From Brevinematales bacterium (GTDB taxonomy: Bacteria; Spirochaetota; Brevinematia; Brevinematales; JAOACQ01), in assembly GCA_020052515.1 (NCBI GenBank), contig JAGVOW010000061.1:1-64000 (forward strand): 64,000 nt of DNA. The letters run 5' to 3'. Under the pieces are notes generated by a model. That model had not been told where the DNA came from, ran no database searches, and saw nothing but the letters and a program-made list of their open reading frames with translations. The number at the start of each line of letters is the position of its first letter. Position 1 is the first letter of the stretch. Position numbers and translations under genes: made by a program. This document shows positions 43,463-52,640 of the stretch, piece by piece.

Positions 43463-44473
43463 ATGAAATTTATTTTGATTTTGTCTTTCATATTTATACA
43501 ATTGAATCTTCATGCGTCTGTCCAGCTGATTGGAATGGATGGCTGGATTGCCGAAGTAGAAATAAATAAAACGGCTTTTAAAAAAAAACCTATTCTTTTT
43601 TTAACTTATAATGATAAAATCACAAACATTGAGTTTTTTCTGGAAGATACAAACCATTATCAGGTGAAATTAAATCTGCCGGACGGTTATTACGATTATC
43701 TGATCAAAGACAGCGAAAAAAACATCCTGGAAAAGGGAAAATTAGATTTAATCCCCCCTTTTACCATAAATATTAAAGAAATTGCCTCAGATCACATTGG
43801 GGTAACCGCACAAGCCAAGAGTTTAGAATTCATAGATGCCTATTTGTACCTCAGCAATGAGATGTTAACCAATCAGAAAGTTCTTTTCACTCAGCAAAAG
43901 AACGCTTTTGATTTCTTTCATCTGGCGTCCGGCACTTTGTATACCCTGGAATGTAAAGCAAAAAATTATCTTGAAAGAAAAGAATTTAAGACCCTATTAA
44001 AAAATATTGCCTTGAACAAGCCGGTAACCGGAACATTTACAAAATTGCCGGAGAGTAAATTTGTTGATGATTCATCTCCGGTCATTAGCAGAATCAACGA
44101 CGGAAAGATAAACTGGCTATCCGGCATGGCCGCCAGCGGCGAAGTGAACGCGAACGAGCAATATGTTTTCATTAATCTATTAAAACAGTCCAATTTGAAA
44201 GAAGTCAAAGTCTATTGGCATGCCTATTATAACCCATTAAAATATTCTTTCTACTTCAGCCTGGATGGGACAAATTGGAACACAATTGAGAGAAGCACCA
44301 ACCAATGGATGAAAAAAATCGCCCCCGATAATACACCAGTCATAGTGGACCATTTAGAGACCAATATGAGCGCTCAATATATAGGCATTATTATTAAAAA
44401 AGGAGAAAAAATAAAAAACTCTCTTTCTCTCAAAAATTATCTGGAGTTATTGGAGATAGAAGCCTATGAGTAG
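43463..44473 (+). CDS. exported protein with C-terminal discoidin (F5/8 type C) domain
   Basis: 336 aa. Signal peptide MKFILILSFIFIQLNLHA, then an Ig-like beta domain (about 20-90: GWIAEVEINKTAFKKKPIL) and a linking region. A C-terminal F5/8 type C domain (about 180-336) starts NIALNKPVTGT and includes INDGKINWLSGMAASGEVN, YVFINLLKQSNLKEVKVYW and FYFSLDGTNWNTIE. This domain is clearly homologous to that of the gene at 40766, with the same NIAL-x-K-x-V-x-GTF start. The gene overlaps its downstream neighbour by 8 bp. No strong ribosome binding site is visible; the start lies 13 bp after the repeat element. Confidence 0.8.
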   Translation: MKFILILSFIFIQLNLHASVQLIGMDGWIAEVEINKTAFKKKPILFLTYNDKITNIEFFLEDTNHYQVKLNLPDGYYDYLIKDSEKNILEKGKLDLIPPFTINIKEIASDHIGVTAQAKSLEFIDAYLYLSNEMLTNQKVLFTQQKNAFDFFHLASGTLYTLECKAKNYLERKEFKTLLKNIALNKPVTGTFTKLPESKFVDDSSPVISRINDGKINWLSGMAASGEVNANEQYVFINLLKQSNLKEVKVYWHAYYNPLKYSFYFSLDGTNWNTIERSTNQWMKKIAPDNTPVIVDHLETNMSAQYIGIIIKKGEKIKNSLSLKNYLELLEIEAYE

Positions 44474-45695
44474 ATGGCTATTCCTATTCACTTTTATCAT
44501 TCCTTTGAGCTTGAACGCGCTGCCCAGTAAAGGCGCTTCTGTCTTCACAAACACGATGGGGTTAAACCTCAATGGCTTTTTTATGGGCCAGACCAATTTG
44601 TCGCTGACAGTCGGAACTTTTTATGGCCTAAGCCCTCTTGTTTCCTCCAGCAGTGTTTATGGGGCATATCCAAATTTTGAACTGAAAATTCCTATGAGCA
44701 TTACCAATAATGCCAATGACGCAGACAGCAATGTCCAGATTCTTGTCGAATTTTTAAGTAATAACGCCGGGTATTCGGGCAGCAACTGGAATTACTCTCT
44801 GGAAGTAAGCTCCGTAACTCAGGGGACAAACTATTCCATTCCAACCGCCAGCTTTGGAGAAGGCGCGATTTTTAATTTCAACCTGGTGGTCTATATCCCT
44901 TTAGTCTGCCTGGAAAGTTCTAGCGGATTTTTACGGGTAACTGCCTTTACTGCCAGCAATTCCAATCACATTGCCGCACAATACACTGGTTACAATGGCC
45001 TCCCCTACGGAGGGAATGCTTCCTCATCAAAAGTCGTTCAAATCAGCATATCCCTTCCAAATCAGATCGTCAATCTTTACGCTGAGGATGATATTGATAG
45101 GATCAATTTGTTTAACGGCCTATCTGGATTACGCCGCTCGCAAAACTCTTTCTTTGTAGAATTCGTCAATAGCCCAATTGACTTAAACAGCGTTCGTTTA
45201 TGGTACGCTTTAGACAGCATTGCTGACGGAAACATTGGGCCAAACACCGCTGACAACTTTATCTCTATGAAAAGCATTACGCCAAAAAAATACAGCGGTT
45301 TGATTCAAGAAGAAATGCTGAAACAGGGCAAAATTTTGTCTTTTATCTTCGAAATAGACGGAATTGCTTATCTCACAAACTGGACCTACAAACTCCTGGA
45401 TTTAGGGGCTCAGGATAAATACCAGTCCGTTTTAATGCATAATATTATCAGTTACAAAACAGTTGATAATATTTTGATAAAGCTTCCCGGCATTTTAGTC
45501 GGCAAGGAAGGGAAAGTCAATATTTACTCTATCAGCGGCGATCTAGTAAAGGTTTTGCTCAGTGGAAAAGCAGACGCTCAAATAATAAAATGGGATGGCA
45601 AAGATAAGGCCGGAACGTGGGTATCAAAAGGGATGTATTTTATTGTCATCGATTTTGCCGACGTAAAAGAGGTGAGAAAGACCTATGTGAAGTGA
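44466..45695 (+). CDS. exported protein with FlgD/T9SS-tail-like C-terminal Ig domain
   Basis: 409 aa. Signal peptide MSRWLFLFTFIIPLSLNALPS. The N-terminal part (about 22-200) is related to that of the gene at 42247: YTGYNGLPYGGN, and strands rich in Asn/Ser. The C-terminal 60 residues (about 350-409) have KVNIYSISGDLVKVL, IIKWDGKDKAGTWVSKGMYF and a basic VRKTYVK end. This is the FlgD-Ig/type-A-sorting-like module found at the ends of surface proteins. In Bacteroidota such ends are type IX secretion signals; here the tail is only similar in pattern. Next downstream is a PorV-like barrel gene, which makes the resemblance more interesting. It overlaps the previous gene by 8 bp. Confidence 0.78.
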   Translation: MSRWLFLFTFIIPLSLNALPSKGASVFTNTMGLNLNGFFMGQTNLSLTVGTFYGLSPLVSSSSVYGAYPNFELKIPMSITNNANDADSNVQILVEFLSNNAGYSGSNWNYSLEVSSVTQGTNYSIPTASFGEGAIFNFNLVVYIPLVCLESSSGFLRVTAFTASNSNHIAAQYTGYNGLPYGGNASSSKVVQISISLPNQIVNLYAEDDIDRINLFNGLSGLRRSQNSFFVEFVNSPIDLNSVRLWYALDSIADGNIGPNTADNFISMKSITPKKYSGLIQEEMLKQGKILSFIFEIDGIAYLTNWTYKLLDLGAQDKYQSVLMHNIISYKTVDNILIKLPGILVGKEGKVNIYSISGDLVKVLLSGKADAQIIKWDGKDKAGTWVSKGMYFIVIDFADVKEVRKTYVK

Positions 45696-45699
45696 TTAG

Positions 45700-45762
45700 C
45701 GCCTCACCCCCTCCGACTCGGACGAAGAACAACCCCAGGGAACGTTTCCCCGATATCGGGGA
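45700..45762. repeat. degenerate GC-rich repeat fragment
   Basis: CGCCTCACCCCCTCCGACTC resembles the left end of the 43347-43450 element. It is followed by a CGATATCGGGG-containing stretch and an ATGGATGATTCTTCC-like tail. No complete hairpin like the full element remains. The gap 45696-45827 holds no gene. Confidence 0.5.
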
Positions 45763-45827
45763 AAGAATAATTCATGTGGATAAGAAGATCATCCAGATGG
45801 ATGATTCTTCCAGCGAGAATAGAAATT

Positions 45828-47345
45828 ATGAGTAATAATATAAAATTCACTTTTCTGTCCATGATTCTGCTTTTTTCTGTCAAATTTCCCCTTTGGGCGG
45901 ACATTACTTCCGGGTCGGATTTTCAGAAAATCCCAAAAAGCGCCCGCGCGATAGCGTTAGGGGAAAGTTACACCGCCGCCATGGACGACATGGCCGCCAT
46001 GGATTACAATCCAGCCGCTTTAAACACAATGAAAAAAATAGGATTTTCGGCAATGTACCAGAGCTGGATTGACAATAGCTATAGCGTCTATGGAGCGGCC
46101 GGTTATCGACTAGGCTATCTGGTACTGGGCGGCAGTTTTTTCTATCTGAACTATGGCGGAATAAAAGAATACGACTATTTTGGGAATTTTGTTGATAGCT
46201 ATGATCCCTACGATATGAATGTAAAAGCGGCGTTATCCATGGACGGTGGAATTATTACTCCTTTTTTAAAAGGATTTTCCGTAGGAGCTTGCTTTTCCGG
46301 CATTTACCGAAAACTGATCACGGAGACGCTCTGGGGTTTTTCAATGGATACTGGATTGCATTATAAATCCACATTGTCCCAATTGTTTCAGATTCAGAAC
46401 GAAAATTTTAACGAAACCTTTGGAGTTATGCCGATTAACGCTGGCTTTTCGATTCAAAACATCGGTTTTTTAGGGGAATTTTTAGCGCCTCTCAAATTCA
46501 ATCTGGGCATTTGTCTGGGCCTATTTCCCGATTTTTACTTTTCTTTTGATCTCTCAAAAGATTATAACGCTACGCCTTTGCTTTATAAATTGGGCCTGGA
46601 ATATATTATCGCTGAAATATTGGCTTTAAGGTGCGGTTTTGCCATAGGCAAAGATAATGGAAATTTTTCTTTTGGAATCGGGCTTAAGTACCCGTTTTTG
46701 CTCAACAATCTCCGTTTTGATTATGCCTATTCACCGCTTGGAGTCATGGGCAATAATCACAGTTTTTCCTTATATGGGGAATTCCTGTTTGAAGAAAGTT
46801 CGGATGATTATTATCAAAAAGGGCTTTATTATTACAATAAAAAGGACTACTTAAAAGCGAGGGAATTCTGGCAGAAAGCCCTGGAATTAAACCCTAACGA
46901 AGAACCACTGATCAAAAAGCTGCAGAGAGTAAATGAGGTGATTCTTTTTTACGGGCTAGAGCCAGAAGTGCCCACGAAAAATCGTCATACTATTACGAAT
47001 GAAAATTCTATACAATCCGGTGTTTTTATCAGCAATCAAATGGCCCACTTCGTTTTCATAACAGAAGGAGATGAGGTAAAAAATGTTTCTGTAACCGGGG
47101 ATTTTAATGATTGGGATTATCTTTCTTCTCCCTTGAAAGCGGAAGAAACCAACCAGTTGCCCTATAAAATCTGGAAATTAAGCCTCAAGCTAAAGGCTGG
47201 GGTTTATCAATACAAATTTGTTCTGGATGGGACAAATGCCGTCGATGACAGCAATAACCCTCTTTTTACTTCCGACGGAAAAGGCGGAAAAAACTCTATC
47301 TTAAATGTAACTTCCTTTGATACAAACGAAAACATTTCAAAGTAA
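45828..47345 (+). CDS. PorV/UPF0164-like outer-membrane barrel fused to TPRs and an AMPK-type glycogen-binding domain
   Basis: 505 aa. A signal peptide (about 1-24) is followed by the PorV/UPF0164 entry FQKIPKSARAIALGESYTAAMDDMAAMDYNPAAL (about 32-65) and a barrel of alternating residues to about 320. One TPR-like unit (about 324-370: YYQKGLYYYNKKDYLKAREFWQKALELNPN) follows. The C-terminal domain (about 405-500) is the AMPK1/CBM48 type: VSVTGDFNDWD, LKAGVYQYKFVLDGT, GKGGKNSILNV. Such domains usually bind glycogen or maltooligosaccharides, or act as a protein-protein early-set domain. The start at 45828 is chosen over 45774 because the signal peptide follows it, but no strong ribosome binding site is visible. 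It is the last of six exported-protein genes. Confidence 0.83.
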   Translation: MSNNIKFTFLSMILLFSVKFPLWADITSGSDFQKIPKSARAIALGESYTAAMDDMAAMDYNPAALNTMKKIGFSAMYQSWIDNSYSVYGAAGYRLGYLVLGGSFFYLNYGGIKEYDYFGNFVDSYDPYDMNVKAALSMDGGIITPFLKGFSVGACFSGIYRKLITETLWGFSMDTGLHYKSTLSQLFQIQNENFNETFGVMPINAGFSIQNIGFLGEFLAPLKFNLGICLGLFPDFYFSFDLSKDYNATPLLYKLGLEYIIAEILALRCGFAIGKDNGNFSFGIGLKYPFLLNNLRFDYAYSPLGVMGNNHSFSLYGEFLFEESSDDYYQKGLYYYNKKDYLKAREFWQKALELNPNEEPLIKKLQRVNEVILFYGLEPEVPTKNRHTITNENSIQSGVFISNQMAHFVFITEGDEVKNVSVTGDFNDWDYLSSPLKAEETNQLPYKIWKLSLKLKAGVYQYKFVLDGTNAVDDSNNPLFTSDGKGGKNSILNVTSFDTNENISK

Positions 47346-47360
47346 TGATTGATCCTCAAG

Positions 47361-47394
47361 CAAATAGGCGCGGTTAATTAACCGCGCCTATTTG
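47361..47394. repeat. palindromic repeat element, copy 3
   Basis: A perfect 34-nt palindrome: GCGCGGTTAATTAACCGCGC core with CAAATAG and CTATTTG arms. It lies in the gap after the PorV-like gene. The arms differ in sequence from those of the copies at 8341 and 10334 but still pair. Confidence 0.9.
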
Positions 47395-47415
47395 TCGCGT
47401 CTATGTGTCTATGAC

Positions 47416-47444
47416 TTGAGATTTCTCAAAAAAGACATTAAAAT
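47416..47444 (+). promoter_or_regulatory. promoter of leuS
   Basis: TTGAGA at 47416-47421 and TAAAAT at 47439-47444, spacer 17 bp. AGGAGA at 47461-47466 is the ribosome binding site for the ATG at 47474. I see no T-box-like structure. Confidence 0.6.
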
Positions 47445-47473
47445 AATGCAGTAAAATCACAGGAGAACGAACT

Positions 47474-49909
47474 ATGTCCAAGAATTATGATTTTTTAACT
47501 ATTGAAAAAAAATGGCGGGAATATTGGGATCAACACAAAATTTTTAAGGTAGCAGAAGACCCTTCTATTCCTGAAGATAAAAGGCTTTATGTGCTGGACA
47601 TGTTTCCCTACCCCTCCGGCTCAGGACTCCATGTAGGCCATCCCGAAGGCTACACAGCCACGGACATTTACTGTCGATATAAAAAAATGAGCGGTTATAA
47701 TGTTTTACATCCTATGGGCTTTGACGCCTTTGGGCTGCCGGCTGAAAACTACGCCATTCAAACCGGAACGCACCCGTCTGAAACAACTTATAAAAATATT
47801 GACCATTTTCGCGGCCAGATTAAAGCTTTAGGTTTTTGTTATGACTGGGACAGGGAGATCTCTACATGCGACGCTGACTACTATAAATGGACACAGTGGA
47901 TTTTCCTTCAGTTGTTTAAAAAAGGCCTGGCTTATGAGGCGCAAATGCCTATCAATTGGTGTCCAAAGTGCGGCACAGGTCTGGCTAACGAAGAAGTGAA
48001 AGACGGCCGCTGCGACCGATGCGATACGCCCATTGAAAGAAAAAATATCCGGCAATGGATATTGAAAATTACCGCTTACGCGGAAAGACTTTTGAAAGAT
48101 CTGGATGTTTTAGACTGGAATGACTCTATCAAGCTAATGCAGGAAAATTGGATCGGCAAGAGCGAGGGTGCTGAAGTTGATTTTGAGATTTCCGGCTTAA
48201 ATGAAAAGTTAAGGGTATTTACTACCCGCCCGGACACCCTTTTTGGGGCAACCTATATGGTTTTAGCGCCAGAGCACCCTTTAGTAGGTAAATTGACTAC
48301 TCCAGAACAAAAAAAAGCTGTAGAAAGCTACATAAAAGAGGCTTCCCGGAAGTCTGATTTGCAGAGAACAGAGCTGAATAAAGAAAAAAGCGGTGTTTTT
48401 ACCGGCGCCTACGCCATTAATTCGGTAAATCAGAAGCAAATTCCCATCTGGATATCGGATTATGTCCTTATTAGCTATGGAACAGGCGCCATTATGGCTG
48501 TGCCAGCACATGATGAACGTGATTTTGAGTTCGCGAAAAAGTTCGGCCTTCCTATCATCCAGGTTGTCAGCAAAGACGGCTCTTCTTATGAATTGCAGGA
48601 AGCGGAATCCACGGAAGGGTTTGCTATAGGATCCGGAAAATATAACGGAATGAAAACAGCCGATTTTAAGAAAGCAATTACGGAAGACCTCGAAAAACAG
48701 GGCAAGGGGAAAAAGACCATCAATTACAAACTCAGGGATTGGGTTTTTTCCCGCCAGCGCTACTGGGGAGAACCGATTCCTATCGTACATTGTGAAAAAT
48801 GCGGTATTGTACCTTTAGAAGAGAAAGACCTTCCTTTGAAGCTCCCCGAAGTCAAAACCTACAAGCCCACCGGCACAGGCGAATCCCCACTGGCTTTAAT
48901 TGAGGATTGGGTCAACACTACCTGTCCAAAATGTGGAGGCAGGGCAAAACGTGAGACCAACACTATGCCTCAATGGGCAGGAAGCTGCTGGTACTACATT
49001 CGTTTTACCGATCCACGAAACGACAAAGATTTAGCTAGCAAATCCAGTATGGAATACTGGCTTCCCGTAGATCTCTACATTGGCGGGGCAGAGCATGCTG
49101 TGCTTCACCTTCTTTATGCCCGTTTCTGGCACAAATTTTTATACGACAGCGGCGTTGTCAATACGATCGAGCCCTTTATGACCCTCCGCAATCAAGGGAT
49201 GGTCCTGGGCGAAAACGGCGAAAAAATGTCCAAATCCAGAGGTAATGTTATAAATCCGGATGATGTCATTGCCGAACATGGCGCCGACACACTGCGCATC
49301 TATGAAATGTTTATGGGGCCTCTTTCCGCTGACAAGCCATGGAACACCCAGGGCATTATTGGCCTGAGAAGGTTTCTGGAAAAGGTTTTCCGGCTTTTTG
49401 ATAAAGAAATCGAGGAATCCCTTCCGGTGAACGACTCCATAAATCGACTGCTTCATAAGACTATCAAGATTGTGGGTGAAAGAATTGATTCTCTCGAATT
49501 TAATACCGCCATCAGCCAGATGATGGTATTCACAAACGCTTTACAGAAAGAAGAGAAAATAAACAAAAGCATTTTACGGGATTTTGTAAAAATCTTGCAT
49601 CCATTCGCGCCCTTTGTTACTGAGGAAATGTGGGAAATGCTGGGAGAAAGGCCCTCTGTTCTCAAAACAAAATGGCCCTCTTATAGGGAAGAATTGACTC
49701 AAGATGAGAAAATCGCTATTGCTGTCCAGGAAAACGGTAAATTAAGGGATACCATTTTTATGTCCAAAGATGTTACTAAACAAGAAATGGAAGAGATCGC
49801 ATTAAATAGTGATAAAATGAAGAAAATTCTGGAAAATAAAGAAAAAATAAAAGTTATTAGTGTTCCTGGTAAAGTAGTAAATGTGGTAACGCGAATTGTA
49901 ACTGCTTAA
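47474..49909 (+). CDS. leuS: leucyl-tRNA synthetase
   Basis: Class Ia synthetase charging tRNA-Leu with leucine. HIGH motif as HVGH at 53-56 ([20 protein letters not shown]), KMSKS at 584-588 with [17 protein letters not shown], and the CP1 editing domain (about 220-405) with [19 protein letters not shown] and [12 protein letters not shown]. Zinc-binding Cys pairs occur at about 162 and 178 (CPKCGTG; CDRC) and at [11 protein letters not shown]. The C-terminal anticodon-binding region (about 645-811) ends normally. The length (811 aa) is complete. It has its own promoter and is followed by a probable terminator. Confidence 0.97.
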   Translation: MSKNYDFLTIEKKWREYWDQHKIFKVAEDPSIPEDKRLYVLDMFPYPSGSGLHVGHPEGYTATDIYCRYKKMSGYNVLHPMGFDAFGLPAENYAIQTGTHPSETTYKNIDHFRGQIKALGFCYDWDREISTCDADYYKWTQWIFLQLFKKGLAYEAQMPINWCPKCGTGLANEEVKDGRCDRCDTPIERKNIRQWILKITAYAERLLKDLDVLDWNDSIKLMQENWIGKSEGAEVDFEISGLNEKLRVFTTRPDTLFGATYMVLAPEHPLVGKLTTPEQKKAVESYIKEASRKSDLQRTELNKEKSGVFTGAYAINSVNQKQIPIWISDYVLISYGTGAIMAVPAHDERDFEFAKKFGLPIIQVVSKDGSSYELQEAESTEGFAIGSGKYNGMKTADFKKAITEDLEKQGKGKKTINYKLRDWVFSRQRYWGEPIPIVHCEKCGIVPLEEKDLPLKLPEVKTYKPTGTGESPLALIEDWVNTTCPKCGGRAKRETNTMPQWAGSCWYYIRFTDPRNDKDLASKSSMEYWLPVDLYIGGAEHAVLHLLYARFWHKFLYDSGVVNTIEPFMTLRNQGMVLGENGEKMSKSRGNVINPDDVIAEHGADTLRIYEMFMGPLSADKPWNTQGIIGLRRFLEKVFRLFDKEIEESLPVNDSINRLLHKTIKIVGERIDSLEFNTAISQMMVFTNALQKEEKINKSILRDFVKILHPFAPFVTEEMWEMLGERPSVLKTKWPSYREELTQDEKIAIAVQENGKLRDTIFMSKDVTKQEMEEIALNSDKMKKILENKEKIKVISVPGKVVNVVTRIVTA

Positions 49910-49918
49910 AATTTATTT

Positions 49919-49943
49919 GCAAAAAACGCTTTTGCTTTTTTTT
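49919..49943 (+). terminator. probable terminator after leuS
   Basis: GCAAAA (49919-49924), loop AACGC, TTTTGC (49930-49935), followed by eight T. The stem is short and AT-rich, so efficiency may be modest. Confidence 0.55.
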
Positions 49944-49986
49944 GATTCATTTTATAATTGAGAAGTAAAAATTAGGGAAAATTGTT

Positions 49987-50451
49987 ATGATAAATGATCT
50001 TTTAAAACTTTCTGAGAAAGGAAAAACACTTTTTGATGAGGCTGTCAAAAAAACAAAGCAAGAGCTAAAAGAATATGAAAGAATACGCACATGCTGTTAC
50101 TACCAATCAAAAGGGAAAAAAGAAATAGAAAAAACCGAACTGCGTCAATTTATATCAGAAATAGCTAAGGAATTCCGGCTTAATTTCTCTTTTGACGAGC
50201 GTGAATCCGATTATTTTTTCTTTCTCAATGACAAGTTCTTTGATTTACTTGGTATAAAGATTCATCGGCTGCATCCCAACAATTATGTTATTGTAACACA
50301 AAAAAGCAACGGTCAGCCTGTTTTCATTATTCGGGACCATGACGATTATGAAGAATATAACGTCAAAATAAAGTGGAACAATGAAAAAATGGAAGATGCT
50401 GAGTTAGAAAAAGTACCCCTTTATATTTCAAAAACGAATCTTATCCATTAA
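49987..50451 (+). CDS. conserved-looking cytosolic protein of unknown function
   Basis: 154 aa, no signal peptide or TM. An N-terminal charged helix region (about 1-45: LFDEAVKKTKQELKEYERIR) is followed by a mixed alpha/beta part. Possible metal ligands or acids are scattered (CCYYQ at about 36-40; HRLHP; IIRDHDDYEEYN). I recognise no family. TAGGGAAAATTGTT precedes the ATG, and TATAAT at 49953-49958 suggests a -10 box, though the -35 is poor. It is convergent with the small barrel gene (4-bp overlap of ends). Codon use looks like its neighbours. Confidence 0.68.
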   Translation: MINDLLKLSEKGKTLFDEAVKKTKQELKEYERIRTCCYYQSKGKKEIEKTELRQFISEIAKEFRLNFSFDERESDYFFFLNDKFFDLLGIKIHRLHPNNYVIVTQKSNGQPVFIIRDHDDYEEYNVKIKWNNEKMEDAELEKVPLYISKTNLIH

Positions 50452-51089
50452 AGTTCAAAATTAATGCCCGCCATCACGCCAAAACCGCTCACATCAATTT
50501 TTTCACCTACACTGACCGTGTCAGTTGAGTTTCTTGATTTACCAACAGAGCAAAAATTATAATTCACTGCCAGCAACAATGCGGATCTTTCCCCCAGCTT
50601 CATCCGCATGCCCAATTCCAGCTCCAGTCCAAATTCTCCAAAAAGATAAGTCTTTTCATCGTATTTTTGATCAGAAGCAGATTTATAAGTATTGATCATC
50701 ACTTCGTAGCCCAGGCCAATCTGGCCATAGGGCACAATGACATCTGCTATCACTACAGGAATATCCACACGGGCGTTCAGCATCCAGATCAACAAATTAC
50801 CCAGAGTTTCACTTCCTATGCCTGTCGTAACAATACCGGTATTAGCATTTGACAAATCAACCTTTGTACTAAAAGAAGTACGGTAATAATCCAGCGATGT
50901 GTTTACAGAAACCAGCTGGTCAATATTGAGGCCGAACAGAGCTCCTCCCCTGAAACCAGGCCCTGTACCCCAGGGAAACATCGCGCCAAGCCTTGCCTCA
51001 AAATACTTTTTCTGGCCGAAAGAACCGCTCTCGGCAAAAATAAAGCTCGTTAATAATAAAATACCGATGACAAATAATATTCTTCTCAT
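50448..51089 (-). CDS. small outer-membrane beta-barrel protein
   Basis: 213 aa. Signal peptide MRRILFVIGILLLTSFIFAES, then alternating polar/hydrophobic strands with turns: YFEARLGAMFPWGTGPGFR, LDYYRTSFSTKVDLS, YGQIGLGYEVMINT, LFGEFGLELELGMRMKLGE, ALLLAVNYNFCSVGKS. It ends GFGVMAGINFEL. About eight strands are expected, like OmpX/OmpW-size barrels. No function is implied. GAGGAAAC precedes the ATG on the minus strand. A repeat lies upstream. Confidence 0.78.
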   Translation of the reverse strand: MRRILFVIGILLLTSFIFAESGSFGQKKYFEARLGAMFPWGTGPGFRGGALFGLNIDQLVSVNTSLDYYRTSFSTKVDLSNANTGIVTTGIGSETLGNLLIWMLNARVDIPVVIADVIVPYGQIGLGYEVMINTYKSASDQKYDEKTYLFGEFGLELELGMRMKLGERSALLLAVNYNFCSVGKSRNSTDTVSVGEKIDVSGFGVMAGINFEL

Positions 51090-51202
51090 GTTTCCTCCCG
51101 CTCCTCATATTTTAAGCAAAAACAGAGAATCCCGCAAGAAAATACAGGCAAGATAAAAAATTGAAAATAATCGGATTTTGATTTATAATATAGTGGCTGA
51201 TC

Positions 51203-51304
51203 CGTTTCCCCTCTTGGGAGGGGCCAGGGGTGGGTTCCCTCGATAGTGCGGCAAAGCAGGAAGCCGAGGACACCCACCCCCAACCCCTCCCAAGAGGGGA
51301 GAAG
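51203..51304. repeat. composite inverted GC-rich repeat, copy 3
   Basis: Left arm TTTCCCCTCTTGGGAGGGG CCAGGGGTGGGT and right arm CACCCACCCCCAACCCCTCC plus CAAGAGGGGAG, with a spacer of about 35 bp (CCTCGATAGTGCGG...AGCCGAGGAC) that partly pairs. Same plan as 14113-14194 and 15349-15440. It gives a spurious 26-residue extension to the gcvPA frame. Confidence 0.88.
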
Positions 51305-51323
51305 TTGGCTTAAGGAGTCTTTT

Positions 51324-52640
51324 ATGCCCTATTCTCCCCATACCGAAGCGCAAAGAAAGGAAATGCTTTCCGCTGTCGGTGTTTCTTCAATCGAGGAGCT
51401 TTTTGCCTCCATTCCGAAGAATTTACGCGTGAAATCGTTTAACTTACCGAAGGGCATGCCCGAAATGAAAACACTCGATTACTTCAAAAAATTAGCTGAT
51501 AAAAACAACATCGGTTTAGTCGCTTTCCTTGGCGCAGGGATGTATGACCACTTTATTCCTACTGTTGTGGACGCTCTTTCCAGCCGCGCTGAATTTTATA
51601 CCGCCTATACTCCCTACCAGCCGGAATGCTCGCAGGGGACATTGCAGGCGCTTTTTGAATATCAGACCGCTATCTGCAGGCTCACCGGGATGGATGTATC
51701 CAACGCTTCGCTTTACGATGGCGGGACTGCTTTAGCCGAAGCGGCTTTGATGGCAATGCGCCTGACAGGACGGAATAAAATCATTATGGATAGCGCGGTA
51801 AGCCCATTTTACCGGGAAGTATTAAAAACCTATCTGGCCAACCGCGACGCGGAAATTTTAGAACTGAATAGAAATGCTTTAGAAAAAACACTCGATGATC
51901 AAACCGCGGCTGTTCTGATACAAAATCCCGATTTTTTCGGCAACCTGGACAATTATAGCACCATAACGGAAAAAGCCAGAAGCCTTGGAGTGCTTTCTAT
52001 TGCTTCTGTTTATCCTATTTCACTGGGGCTGGTAGAAACACCGGGCAAAATGGGTTTTGACATCGCTGTTGGCGACGGGCAGAGCCTGGGAAACCCAATC
52101 AGCTTTGGCGGGCCCAGCCTTGGTTTTATCGCCGCAAAAAAAGAGCACATCCGCCAGATGCCCGGGCGCATTGTCGGAGAAACCATTGACAAAAACGGCA
52201 AGCGCGGCTTTGTATTGACCTTGCAGGCCCGCGAACAGCACATTAAGCGCCAGAAAGCCACATCAAACATCTGCAGCAACCAAAGCCTTTGTGCCTTACG
52301 CGCGGTCATTTATCTTGCTTCCCTTGGTGAAAAAGGCTTCGCGGAATGCGCGGCCCAAAATTTCCAGAAGGCGGAGTTTACAAAACAGGAACTTCTTAAA
52401 ATAAAAGGGGTTTCCCTGTTCAATATAGAGCCGACTTTTAACGAATTCACCATCCTCCTCCCTCAAAAAGCAGAAGAAATAGTCGAAAACCTTCTTTCAG
52501 CCGGTTTCGCGGCAGGCCTTCCTTTGAAGGCATATTACCCCGAATTAGAAAACGCGCTTTTAGTATCTGTTACGGAAAAGAGGTCAAAAGAAGAAATCCT
52601 TTCATTTGCGAGAGAATTGGAGAAAGCTTTATGGAAATAA
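51324..52640 (+). CDS. gcvPA: glycine dehydrogenase (decarboxylating) subunit 1
   Basis: N-terminal half of P-protein in the split form used by many anaerobes. 438 aa beginning [20 protein letters not shown], with [38 protein letters not shown] (characteristic), [31 protein letters not shown] and [20 protein letters not shown]. It pairs with GcvPB to decarboxylate glycine with PLP and transfer the aminomethyl group to the H-protein. TAAGGAGT at 51311-51318 fixes the ATG at 51324; the frame is open from 51246 only through repeat. It overlaps gcvPB by 10 bp. Confidence 0.96.
   Translation: MPYSPHTEAQRKEMLSAVGVSSIEELFASIPKNLRVKSFNLPKGMPEMKTLDYFKKLADKNNIGLVAFLGAGMYDHFIPTVVDALSSRAEFYTAYTPYQPECSQGTLQALFEYQTAICRLTGMDVSNASLYDGGTALAEAALMAMRLTGRNKIIMDSAVSPFYREVLKTYLANRDAEILELNRNALEKTLDDQTAAVLIQNPDFFGNLDNYSTITEKARSLGVLSIASVYPISLGLVETPGKMGFDIAVGDGQSLGNPISFGGPSLGFIAAKKEHIRQMPGRIVGETIDKNGKRGFVLTLQAREQHIKRQKATSNICSNQSLCALRAVIYLASLGEKGFAECAAQNFQKAEFTKQELLKIKGVSLFNIEPTFNEFTILLPQKAEEIVENLLSAGFAAGLPLKAYYPELENALLVSVTEKRSKEEILSFARELEKALWK

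Noticed and set aside
44466-47345. Type IX secretion system
   Set aside because: A FlgD-like tail and a PorV-like barrel alone are not enough; no PorK, PorL, PorM, PorN or SprA-like gene is in the window.
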